DNA of 64,000 nt, taken from assembly GCA_014281115.1 (NCBI GenBank), contig JACONQ010000016.1, positions 1,054,001-1,118,000 of the forward strand, read 5' to 3'. This stretch comes from Laburnicola sp. R22_1. Taxonomy: Eukaryota; Ascomycota; Dothideomycetes; Pleosporales; Didymosphaeriaceae. A program made the translations under genes and the position numbers. Below the pieces are notes generated by a model that was not told the origin of the DNA, made no database searches, and saw only the letters and a list, made by a program, of their open reading frames with translations. This document shows positions 1 to 11,182 of the stretch, piece after piece; the stretch's first letter is position 1, and every line of letters begins with the position of its first letter.

Positions 1-505
1 CCTAGACAATACTTAAAGCTTTATTAGGTATGTTGTCCTTTTTAAATAAGCGTAGTAGTCGCTCTTTAGGTTTCTTATTATAGATTTTCTTAACAGTATC
101 TACTATTAAATCTGAGTTATAATAGTCCTAGATCTTATATGCCTTAGCGGTCCTCTTTTGTAGAAAGATCCACTTCAACTAATCGCTTGGCTTATTAAGA
201 ATAATTGTCTCCTTAACAATTAGCTCGTCCTCTTTATTACTTATTATGGCAAACTAGAGCTTATTAAGTTAATCTCTATTATAGAAAGCGCGTGTGTAGT
301 AAGTAGATAGAGTGTAAACTGCAGTTAAATTAAGCGTAGGCTAGGCTTATAACTATAAGGGATAAGTAGGGTAGTAATTAGGAATAAGAGACTAAGTTAA
401 TTGTAACAAGCTAAACAGAGAAACTGCTTAAGTAGCAGAATTATAATTAGCAACTAGTCTACATTAGGTTGGTAGTATTATATAATATCGTACTCTACAC
501 TAACA
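1..505 (-). mobile_element. Copia family A, copy A1 (5' end only)
   Basis: This is the 5' end of a Ty1/copia retrotransposon on the minus strand, cut by the window edge. The 152-bp 5' LTR is at 354-505 and ends in the family A termini. Positions 1 to about 250 carry the gag N-terminus, homologous to the better preserved A4 copy (start near 21787). The reading frame is broken by many TAG/TAA codons of the CpA-to-TpA kind. The flank 506-510 (TGTGA) should be one half of the target duplication; the other half lies outside the window. The element sits inside the reverse-transcriptase region of B0. Confidence 0.85.
354..505 (-). repeat. 5' LTR of A1
   Basis: This 152-bp LTR is homologous to the LTRs of A2 to A5. 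It reads TATAAGG at its left end on the plus strand (TGTAAGG in better copies) and ends CACTAACA. Confidence 0.88.
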
Positions 506-2956
506 TGTGACGGTTTATTATTCTTCTATTCTTAGGAGTAGAAGGTTAGCCTTTTGCTCTAACAGTAAGCCATACAGTGCCTTGTGCAACTATAGGATGG
601 TGCCTCTTTGGGTATAACCTTAGGGCATCCGCATGTAGATTTCTCTGTCCAGGTTCGCGTGGACGAAGGCGTTAGTAACGTCGTACTGGCTTAGCTCTAG
701 ATTAAACCAAGCCGCTATTAATATAAGCAGGCGAAATAATCTACCTGCGAGTGTTGCAGTATAGGTATCCTGTGTAGTGAGATGGCGTTATTAATCTCCA
801 CGCACTACCAGTCTTGCCTTGCACTTCTATAATCTATAATGTTTATTAAGTTTATAGGTATATACCTATATATAGTTAAGAATCTAGTAACTACGTGATC
901 GCACTAAGGCTATAGGCACCTCGCTCCAAGACCTTATTTCTTTATAACTTTGTAGATAGGATCGCTCGGCATCCTTCTACATTTTAAATAACAGATAATT
1001 ATCTATCTAGGTTCTACATAATAGAGGTTCTGGCAGTTAACTTTAATAGGGTCTCTTGCCTACTATAAGCATACAATTAAATTAAGCTTTATTAAGTGGC
1101 TTCCCTTTATATTTGCCTCTACTTCCTACAAGTGTACCTATAAGGAAGGCGGCTGCCTATAGCATAGCGCGTTAATCTGGCTATAGTGTTCCTATAGGTA
1201 ATTTTTCAATTTAGTCCTATTTAAAACTCACTATTAATTAGGCAAGCAGTGCGACAGGCAGAGGTGTCTCTAGTAGTGTTAGGTAGGTGTAATTAATCTT
1301 CTTCCCTTAATAGTACCCTAGAGCACCCTCGTCCTCCTCATAAGAGTTAATAATCGACTCATCCTTATAAAAAGACTCCGTATTTTTATGTTCTAGTAGT
1401 AAGAGCGGTAGCTCCACTATTTAGGTCCATACAGCAATCTCTTTAGTAGTGCTGTGTATAAGGTTGTCCAATAGGTCTTCTTATTTACCTAAGAAGACTT
1501 AATTTTTATTAAAGATAATATCGCATGTGCTAATAACTTTGTTAAGTAGAAATATCCATACTCTCCAGATGTTTGTTAATCAATAGCCCACTAGGTAACT
1601 AACCTATACCTTTAGGTCAAGCCTTTAGAGCTTGCTCTTACCACGTTTTATATTATTAGTTAAGGCAAAAGCTTTATAGCTATAGGCTCTAAGGTAAGCC
1701 TAGTTTAGTTTCTTTAGTTAGGTAACAATACCGTTTTAGTAGGCAACTATTGTAAAAAATACTTCGTGTGGTAATTGCTATTAATTAGCGTAGTTTGGCG
1801 TTTAATTATATAGGTATACAGCCGCTCGTGTAATCTCTAGCCATAGTGTCCAGCGGAGGTTGGCGTCAAGTCGCATTGCACGGCTCTTTTCCTTAATTAC
1901 ACCCCCTAAGCATTTAGCTCCTCTATTTTAAGCTTAGGTATTAGGTGCTAAAGGCTTAATAACAACCCCTTTATTAACACACTACCTGTGAACATCTTAT
2001 TTAACTAAGAAAATCTCATTGTTAGATTTAATAACTTTTATAGTCACCTTAAACTGTACTTTTATAAATAGTACAAATTCCTTTAGCAGCTTAATAATTA
2101 TTCGTGCTAGTTAATTGTCTTTAAAGGAGAAGTCCTAAGCTATGCCTAAGAAACAATTAGAGATAAGCATTATACTCTTTTTGCCAGTTAAGCTCTTATC
2201 TTCAAAGTCGTAAAAGTCTATAGCAACTCTCTCTCCTAGGCCATTATTAATTTGTCTAGCCTAACATCTAATTTGTCGCCTAAGCTTTAATCTGCCGCAA
2301 GCGTCGCATTGGACTGTGGTCAACCCTTTAATACGTACCCCTTCACTGTGATTTACTGTGTGCTCTAGTGCCTAAGGGCCTGGGTGGCCTAGTCGTTTGT
2401 GCCATATAATGGCGTTCACCTTCTGCGCTCGTTGTGCGGTACGCGAGATAAATTTGTGTGTAGCGTACGTACTATTAATTGTGGTACAAGTTAATTTTAA
2501 TATTGGTATAAACTCTAGTACCTATTAATTATAGATTTCTTAGAGTTTAGCCAGGATCGTATTGTCTCGTCTTCTAATTGTTGTTAGGTCTAACTTAGTG
2601 TTCTACTAGAGGCCTTGCCTTTAGAGTAATTAGAAGGACACTAGGTTGCAAAGTAGACTAGAATAGTAGGCAATATTATCTAACCTTACTAAGCAATTTC
2701 CCTCCTTACTCTTAACGTAAAGATAGACACTCCTATATCCCCTTATCTATACTCGTAATAATCCCGCCTATATAAAGTCTCCTAGCGATAGTAGTCGCTA
2801 TAAAACAAAGCGATTAATATTATTAAAGATGTGGCAGGTTGTGCCAAAATTAAGAATCGCGAAGTTACGTAGTGGATATGTGTTTAGGTCTAAGTAGTAG
2901 AAGGCTGCGATAGCATTAAAGCTCGCTAAGAGAATAGTAATCTATCTGCTATCTAG

Positions 2957-2959
2957 TTA
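2957..2959 (-). other. B0 gag/pol boundary stop codon (TAA before CTA)
   Basis: Read on the minus strand, the frame that later encodes the GTTCH protease site has TAA, then CTA and codons for L-D-S-R-(TAG)-I. The same place in F and D reads TGA CTA followed by L-H-G-R-Q-I and L-E-G-R-R-I. B0's TAA is most simply a G-to-A derivative of TGA. See the finding on readthrough. Confidence 0.6.
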
Positions 2960-4239
2960 TTTATTGTTAGTAATCTTAGTAATTTAAATTAGAGTAGGAG
3001 TCTTTAATTATTTAATCTTTAGTGTCTATAACTTTTAATACATTACAGATCTTATGCGCTCTATAAGCATAGAGTTATTCTTTAATCTATATATTATAAC
3101 CGCCTCTATAGCAGGCTTTAGTTTAAACTATTTAGGTTATTTATTAGGGAATACGTAAAAGCAGTCTTTTAGACTATGGCGTTGTTTACAAGCAGGACAC
3201 TTAGGGTTTAATCTCTTTTAGCCTCTAACTACTATTGGCTTATCGTTAGTAACTCGTACAGACTGCTTGGATTTGGCTTTAGGGCCAGCTTTATTAGCGC
3301 GTAATCTGCCTCGCTTGGGTAATGCTGCTTCATCCACAGGTTGGGCGTCCCTAGCTGCGGCCTAGGTGGTTACACCACTATTAGCGAGAGATAGTCCTAT
3401 AATAGTAAAGGCGCCCCTTTATTTACCCTTAATTAGGTGCTATATTACTATTTGTTCTTAGAAGAGTTTTACTATCTCTTTTCTATTAATAGTCTTATCC
3501 TTACTTCTATATTATAGGAAGGTTATAACCTATTAGGATATAATATTAGTAACCGCTTTTATAAAATCTTATTTAACTAAGTCTAGCTCCTAAAGCTCTA
3601 ACACACAATTATACTTAGCTTTTATAGCCGCATAATAGTACTTAGCGAGCTAGGTGTACTATAAACTAACTAATCTTATTAGTTTAAGAGCGTCTTAGTA
3701 CCTAATCCTTACTCTTCTTTATTTATCGTATTAGTTAACCCTAACTATTTTTATAAGGTTCTTAATCTATTATCTAATTAATTTACCTAGGGTGCAGCAA
3801 TTAGACTGTAAATGTGCTAAGGTGGTGGTTTAAATAAGAATAACTAGCTTATCTAGGTTCTCCTTCTCCTGTTCGTACTTTCGATCTAGGAGCTTGTAGA
3901 TTTCGAGTTAATTCTTATAGAAATCGGTATCGATTTTGTACGCCTTTTCGCCAGCCGGCGATAGGTGCGATAGTAGCGATAGATGGGCGTTGTTGGTGTT
4001 TCCGTTAACGAAAGCGGGAGCTAGTTAATAGGCACCAATATTCGGTGCGACTGGCATAACCGGTTCTACCATTAGTTTATTGCCAAGGGATAAGTCAATA
4101 AGATCCTATGCTTTTAACAACTAGGCTCAAGCATTAATTTGCCTTAGCTATAGTGTGTAGTTTAAGTAATTAGTTAGGATCACTATGGGATCCCTAAGTA
4201 TTAATAAAGACATGATTTTTAGTTTAATTAAGGTAGTAA

Positions 4240-4249
4240 GACTCTTAAT
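4240..4249 (-). other. Primer-binding site of B0 (tRNA-Lys anticodon-loop type)
   Basis: Immediately inside the 5' LTR start the minus strand reads ATTAAGAGTC, as in F and D. This is complementary to GACTCTTAAT, which from general knowledge is the anticodon-loop region of tRNA-Lys(CUU). Confidence 0.5.
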
Positions 4250-4280
4250 TATCAGATACGTAAGTATCTTTAATAAGATG

Positions 4281-4449
4281 TGTAAGCAGTTAGGTAGTAT
4301 GTGTAGAAAGTGTATATTATAGAAGTATCTATATTTAGATATATATATGCCTATGTATTGTATATAGAGTGATTAGAGGCTTATATATAGTAGGCGAGCT
4401 AACTTATAAGACTAATATTATTATATAATATAGCTCTAGGCTGCTTACA
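4281..4449 (-). repeat. 3' LTR of C
   Basis: This 169-bp LTR pairs with 30594-30762. It starts TGTAAGC on the plus strand and ends GGCTGCTTACA. It is strongly RIPped, with almost every CpA/TpG of its partner changed to TpA. Confidence 0.85.
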
Positions 4450-4460
4450 CACCCCCTTTA
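4450..4460 (-). other. Polypurine tract of C
   Basis: The plus strand reads CACCCCCTTTA, so the element strand is TAAAGGGGGTG directly before the LTR TGT. The same GGGGGTG-TGT arrangement ends F and D. Confidence 0.7.
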
Positions 4461-5566
4461 GGTTTAAACACATATTTAAAGCTAATATTAGCTATAGGTC
4501 CCCCTCTGCCTTTATATAGCAGCTATATTTAGGTTAAGAACTAGTCTCTATATTAGTGTAGTCCTAGGTAGGTAGCCGTCCGCTATTGTAGTGTTAGTAG
4601 ACCTCGCTCTATACTATAGGCGTCCCTAATAGTAGGACGTCTCTTAGAGCTAGTATTAAGATTCTTATTACTTCGCGTTCTGTGCTAAGGTTAATAAGCC
4701 TTATAGGTAGAGCTTAATATATAATGCGAGCATGTTTGCTCTATGTATAAAGATAAAATATAGCGTAAAGCTAAGTATATAATAGAGCTAAGTAAAGTGT
4801 AGGGGTACAGCGTAGAGCTATATACAGAATAGAGCTTAGTAAATATATAGCCTTATTAAACTTTTAAAAACTACATGGGAGAAACTAGGAAGAGTACTAT
4901 ACTGTAGGGAAGCTTATTTAGAAGGAAATAATTAAAAATAAAGAAGAGAAACCTAGTTTTCGTGCTTTTGTCTAGGTAGCAGCTTAGTAAGGCCGTTAGC
5001 TAGTTAACAGCTTGTCTGGATGTATAAGAGGTTAATATTATTAGATTAAGCTTCTTAGTGTAGCTAGTAATAATAGATATTAACGTGCTGTATAGTAGTC
5101 TTAAGACGAGGCGTAGTAGAGGTAAGAAGCCAAATAGTCTGCTAATTGTTATAGTATAGAAGGCGTTTATAATCTAGATTAAAGCCAATTTATTTAAAGA
5201 CTCTCCACTACTACATTAGTTTAGTGCCTACAAATAATACGGCAACTAGCTTTGCTTCTGTAGTAGACTTAGTAATATAGTATTAGAGTGTTGCTTTCTA
5301 GTCTATAGGTCCACTAAATAGGAAAAAGATATAGCCTTGTAAGCTCTTGCATATAATCTTATTATTAGCGTACAACGCATCTGTTGCTCTAAAGAACTTA
5401 GACTAAGTCTAGTTAGCTATATAGACTAATTTGTTTAAGATAGAGGCTGTGTAGTAGAGAGCTTAATCTTTAGTGTCTAGCAGGTAGGCGATTATCTAGT
5501 AGGCTGCGTTAAAATAACGTAAAGATAGATTTATAAAAAACTTAGCTAGTTTAGAATAAGCTTTTA

Positions 5567-5718
5567 TATTAGTGTAGAGTACAATATCACATAATACTAC
5601 TAACCTAATATAGACTAGTTGCTAATCACGATTCTACTACTTAAGCAGTTTCTCTGTTCAGCTTGTTACAATTAACTTAGTCTCTTATTCCTAATTGCTA
5701 CCCTACTTATCCCTTACA
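5567..5718 (+). repeat. 5' LTR of A2
   Basis: This 152-bp LTR begins TATTAG (TGTTAG in A5) and ends CCCTTACA. Confidence 0.9.
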
Positions 5719-5732
5719 GTTATGAGCCTAGC
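5719..5732 (+). other. Primer-binding site of A2 (initiator tRNA-Met half)
   Basis: GTTATGAGCCTAGC starts right after the LTR. It is complementary to the anticodon arm of initiator tRNA-Met (GCTGGGCTCATAAC) apart from one RIP-like change. Confidence 0.65.
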
Positions 5733-8700
5733 CTACGCTTAATTCGACTGCAGTTCACACTCTACCTACTTACTACACACGCGCTTTCCACAATAGAAAT
5801 TAACTTAACAAGCTCTAGTTTGCCACAATAAGCAACAAAGAGAACGAGCTAATTATTAAGAAGATAATTATTCTTAATAAGCTAAGCAATTAGTCAAAGT
5901 AGATCTTTCTGCAAAAGAGGACCACTAAGGCATATAAGATCTAGGACTATTATAACCCAGATTTAATAGTAGATACTATTAAGAAAATCTACAATAGGAA
6001 ACCTAAGAAGCAACTACTACGCTTATTTAAAAAGGACAACACACCTAACAAAGCTTTAAGTATTATCTAGGGCGATAATAATATTAAACCAGACGAACTC
6101 ACAAAATCTAAACAAGAGGACTACACCTTCTAGCATAGGTTCTACGCAACAAAGCTAGCAGCCTAGCAAAAGAAAAAGAACGCTCTTAATAACCTAGTAT
6201 GGGAGATTGCAAAAACAATCGCTAGCAGGCATATCCTAGTTATTAAGGATGCTAAAACACCCTACAAACAACTCATACAACTTAAGAAGATATTCTGTAT
6301 ATTAGTAGCAGAACGCAAGTATAAGTTGCTCGAGTAGTACGATAAGATTAAGAAGGTTCTATAATAATAGAAGATGGATGCTTAGTATAAGAGCTACATT
6401 ACTATCCTTCGCAATATAATTAAACTAAAACTACCTAAAGTCTAGAACTATTAAGCATAGCAGGACTTTCTTTAAGCAATTAGGGGAATTAATAAGTTCT
6501 TTATTACGCACAAAATTTAGGAGATTACGCAAGCCAAGATAAACAAAACCCTATATATAGATCCTATTGCACTAGTAGAGAACTATTAATGGTTTTAACG
6601 CACCTTAAACCCTATAGCATTAGCACTTAGAATATACGCCGTTTTAGGACGCCCTAGTCTAAACACTAACAGTAATACCTAGAAACGTACAGTCAAGTGC
6701 ATTTGTGGAGAACAGCACTTATTTAAGCAGTGCTCCTATATAGCGCCTTCTCTCCAACCTGCTAGATAGAGGCCCAACCTAGTTATCTCAGCCAAGTTTA
6801 ACAGAGTTAGGAAACTAGGCAAAGGCAACCCTTTAAGCGCAGCTCTATTTAGAGCTAAGAAGAAAGCTAGTAAAAAGGCAGCTGCTGCCAACAAGAATAA
6901 TTTCTTAATAGACACTAGTCACCCTCTATTAAATGCTTAAAACTCAATAGGAGCAATTATGCACTAGCAAGGCAGCCAGAACGCAGCTTAGGTTATTACT
7001 CCACTTAGTACAGCTATTATTTAACAGCCTCTACCACTATTAATTAACAAGTGGATACTAGATCCTGGCTCCAATCTACATGTCACAAACTATTGGCCAA
7101 AGACTTAGAAGAAAATCTAAGATAGACACCTAGATAATATTCTACTAGCCGGCACGCAAGCCCTATAGATATATAAGTAGGGAAATATTAAGCTATTTAT
7201 TAATACTCTAACTAGCGAACGTTAAGTAACTATAACATAGGTAGCACTTATTCCCACGTTCTTTATATTAGTAGTGTTACTCTTACACTATTAAGCAGTT
7301 AGTATTAAGTTCGACTTAGGACGTAGCTGTCTCTATCTAAGGAGCGCTTTAATAGACATATTCTGCACACTTAATAAGTAGGGTGGCTATTAGGTTATAG
7401 ACTCTAACAAGGCAACACATCCAAACGCATTAGAGTTATACACATTCGCAATTTAATTAAAGTTAGCCAAGCTAAGCCATATAGAGCGTAAGCCTCTATA
7501 AGTCACCCCTACAAAAGCTTATTAGATGCTAGCTTATATAGGACAACGCGCGGTTAAATACCTAGAGTAGGCAGTAGATAGTATTAAGCTTATTACTAGC
7601 CCCCAAGCTCTATAATAGAGGGGATGTAAAAAGTGCATTAACTCTAAGCTTTCTAAGATTATTAGTTAACGCCCTTAACGCGAGCCTACGACACGCCCCT
7701 TTAAACATATTAGTATTAACCTTATACAACTTAGGAAGACAGGTAAAGCTTACTATAATAGAGACAAGTGGCTCTTACACGCTGTGTGTCAACATAGCAG
7801 ATACTATTTAGGGAAGACTCTTCGTAATAAGAAAAAAAAGACTCTAACGCACTTAGTTTAACAAATACTAGCACTTATATAGACCTAGTTTAACGCGATT
7901 ATTATATACGTTTGCTGTAACAACAAAAAGGGTTATACTAATCTCTAGAAGGTCTTTTAAGACCTAGGTATTATAGCTAAGCAACGTGCTATTAGTGTAG
8001 AAGAAATAACTAGCCTGCCTAAGAAGGCTAGTAACCTTATTATCACTATAGTAAGAGCTTTGCAAATTAAAGCAAATTTGCCTAAGGAACTAGCTAATAA
8101 GTTATGCCTAATAGCTCTTTACATCCTTAATTAATTGCTAATAGAGGTTCTTAACTAGAAGACGCCCTACAAATATGTACGCAAAGTAAAGCTATCTCTT
8201 ACACATATAGATGTTATTAGTGCTAAAGCCCTATTCTATAATACTAAGGTGGCCAAAAGTAACAAGCTCAAGTTAAGGTTAATTACTAGATGGCTAGTTA
8301 GATACAAAGGAACAAATATCTTCTATATATAGGTTCCTAGAGCTAATAGTGTTGTTCGAATACGTGATGTTGTCTTTGTACGAGACTAACACTACTTAGC
8401 TCTACAACTTAAGCCTATAACAAAGAAGATATAACGCGTAGTTAGAGTCCTTAATATTAATTTATTAGACAAGAAGGAAGATCCTATTATTAAGTAGATC
8501 CATCGTAATATAACACATTGTTAATATATAGTTAAGAATAATATTAAGAATTAAGAAGAAGAGGCTACTAGGCTAGATAATGCCAAAGAGTAGATTTAAC
8601 AGGAGGCCTATAAAGGATTACTCACACCCTAAGAGACACTAGTACCTAGCACTTATAATTGTTCTTAACTAAAAGGCTAGAGAGAGATTGCTTCTAAAGA

Positions 8701-10678
8701 TACTGCGCCAAACCACTATTAGAATAACGCTTTAAGACGGACAAACCCTAATATTGCTGCAGACAATATCGTTCTAGTGTCCTGTTGTTAGGGAGGTAGT
8801 AGAGGAGACAATACGCCTAGGGACCATTTTAGTACGCACGCTTCTCTATACTGGCAAACAGTTACTATGGCAATTGTGCAACTGCCCCTAAATAAAGAGT
8901 TAAAGGTTCACTGTAATTAACTGCCGCCGCCACTAAAGAACTAGGCTAAGGTCAAATCTCACCCTAATACTAATAAGTAGTTCGCTACTACAGACAAGGA
9001 GATTAAGGAGCAGCTTTATAAAGGTGTATTTAAGAAGGTGAAAGATAATATAAAGGAGCACCTAGATACTAAGACCCTGCCGCTAATATAGGTTTTTACG
9101 TATAAGTTTAATACTAATGGCTACTTAACTAGCTATAAAGCTTAACTAGTTATAAGGGGAGATTTATAGACAACTTAGGATAATACCTACGCAGCTACCC
9201 TTGCAGCTCAAACACTCTACTTCCTTATCGCTATTATGTGCGCCTTTAGACTCCTTGCCTACTAGTACAATATTAAAAATACTTTCCTTAACGCGTATCT
9301 GGCCTAACTCTGTTACATCTAGACTCTAGATAGGTTCCAAGATAGACTAGGCAATATAATACGACTACGCTAAGCACTATATAGGCTTAAGGATGCCCCA
9401 GCGCTATGGCACAAACACCTAAAAAAGACCCTTATTAATATGGGCTTTACTTAAGTTAAGGGTATCCTTTGCCTATTTACTAATAGCAAGCTAATACTAT
9501 TCTATTACGTAGATAATATCGTTGTCCTTTTCCGCAAAGGCAATTAATAATATTATTAATAGTTTTAACACAAGTTCACGAAACAATATAAGACACAAAG
9601 CTTAGGAAAACTACGCTAGTTCCTAGAAATATGCATTATTAGAGACTATACAAAAGGCAAGGTCTAAATAATTTAAGACTCCTATATCGCAAAAGTCTGC
9701 CACAACCACAATCTCCTTTAGGGCAGCTAACACCCTAAGGTCCCTCTGCGCGAGTCTTATCTCCCTCTAAGTATAGATAAACCTAACGCAGAGCGCACCC
9801 GCCTATATTAGATCCTAGTTAGATGCCTTAGCTTTATCTTATATTTTACCTAGCCTAACGTGGCAAAAGCGCACTTAATACTTGCCCGCCATCTAAATAA
9901 TCTAAGCCAAAAGCATCTTGCTACTATTAAGTCTGTGTGGCAATACTTATACAACTTCCAATTCTAGGTAATTAGAGCAATAATAATAGCACGCTCTAAG
10001 AACGCCAACTATATTAGTTAAATTAACAATAAGGAAGCTAAGGAGTTGTTGTTCTTTAGTGCCTCTAATACCGCGTTTGCTAACAATCCTAATACTACTT
10101 AAAGCTTATTCGCCTATATGTTTAAGCTCTATAGTATAGTTATTAATTAGAAGGCAAAAATTATAAGATCTATTACCAAATTAACTACTAAGGCTAAACT
10201 GTTTGCCCTATTAACTACTGGCACTAAGTTATCCTAGTAGATAAACATCTTTAAAGCTATTAGGTTTAATCTAGAGGTTCGACCTACGTTATACTATAAT
10301 AACTAGCAAATAGTCTCTATTACTAATAAGGATAAAGAAAAGCTTAATATAAAGCTTAGATATATTAAAGTACATTAGATGTGGATCTACAAGCAAGTTA
10401 AAGCCGGGAATATTAATATTACCTAGATAGGAACTGCTAATATGCCCGCTAATAGATTAACAAAGTCTCTCTCTAATAGTAGTAAGCACGAGCAATTCTT
10501 GCAGCAATTAGGAATAACTAATATCCGCTAACAAGTTATTAGTTTAGAGGATAAGTTTGTTATATCTATTATTACCTAATAGAGTTCTTTCTAGGGAGGT
10601 ACCCTAGAGGCCCTCTGTTTACTTATTTTGCTTTGTTATACTTTACAGCACTCTGCTACCTTTATACTATAGGAGGTA

Positions 10679-10830
10679 TATTAGTATAGAGTATAATATT
10701 ATATAATACCACCAACCTAATATAGAATAGTTGCTAATTATAATTCTACTACTTAAGCAGTTTCTCTGTTTAGCTTATTACAATTAACTTAGTCTCTTAT
10801 TCCTAATTACTATCCTACTTATCTCTTACA
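10679..10830 (+). repeat. 3' LTR of A2
   Basis: This LTR pairs with 5567-5718. The two differ almost only by C/T and G/A transitions, as expected after RIP. Confidence 0.9.
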
Positions 10831-11030
10831 TTTTAAGATATTAGGTTAGGTAGCTTTAGCCACGTAGCCTATAGAGCCTACAAGCTAGGCATATCTATAC
10901 TTAGTAAAGTTATTTGCCTAATCCTTAGACAGTAATAGCTCTTCTAGAGGTAGTGGGGTAGCTAGTAACTTTGTGTATAGCTTTAGTAAAGAATACTTCT
11001 ATACTAGCTTCTTAATATATAAAGCTTATA

Positions 11031-11182
11031 TATAAGAGATAAGTAGGGTAGCAATTAGAAATAAGAGACTAAGTTAATTATAACAAGCTAAACGGAGAAA
11101 CTACTTAAGTAGCAAAATCGTTATTAGCAACTAGTCTATATTAGATTAGTAGTATTATGTAATATCGTACTCCACACTAACA
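11031..11182 (-). repeat. 3' LTR of A3
   Basis: This 152-bp LTR ends CACTAACA at 11182, directly beside the purine-rich tract (plus strand CACCTCCT). Confidence 0.9.

Larger units (their letters stand above)
506..4280 (-). mobile_element. Copia element B0, RIP-degraded, missing its 3' part
   Basis: This is an old minus-strand Ty1/copia element related to F and D. Gag starts near 4213 (ATG, then SLLIL-like residues after RIP). A protease-type GTTCH motif lies near 2835-2860. The integrase zinc region at about 2270-2410 is clearly homologous to F (WHKRLGHPGP, then CDACGR). The reverse transcriptase runs from about 1350 down to 506, with QYDVTNAFVHA-type residues near 640-700 and ALYGL near 566-580. 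Its 5' LTR begins at 4250 and is cut after 31 bp by the C LTR. The 3' end was split by A1 and lies off the window. Dozens of stops make it a fossil. Confidence 0.85.
5567..10830 (+). mobile_element. Copia family A, copy A2 (full length, dead)
   Basis: This is a complete 5264-bp element with 152-bp LTRs (5567-5718, 10679-10830) and TSD TTTTA (5562-5566, 10831-10835). Gag begins near 5840; its short zinc knuckle (C-x-C-x3-H-x4-C) is at 6698-6733. The protease DPGS site is at 7061-7072. The integrase core lies at about 7700-8350 and the reverse transcriptase at about 8875-9700, with a YVDD-type site (Y-V-D-N after mutation) at 9505-9516. RNase H runs from about 10000 to 10530. Many CAG, CAA and TGG codons have become TAG or TAA, so no long frame survives. 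It interrupts the RNase H region of C. Confidence 0.92.
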
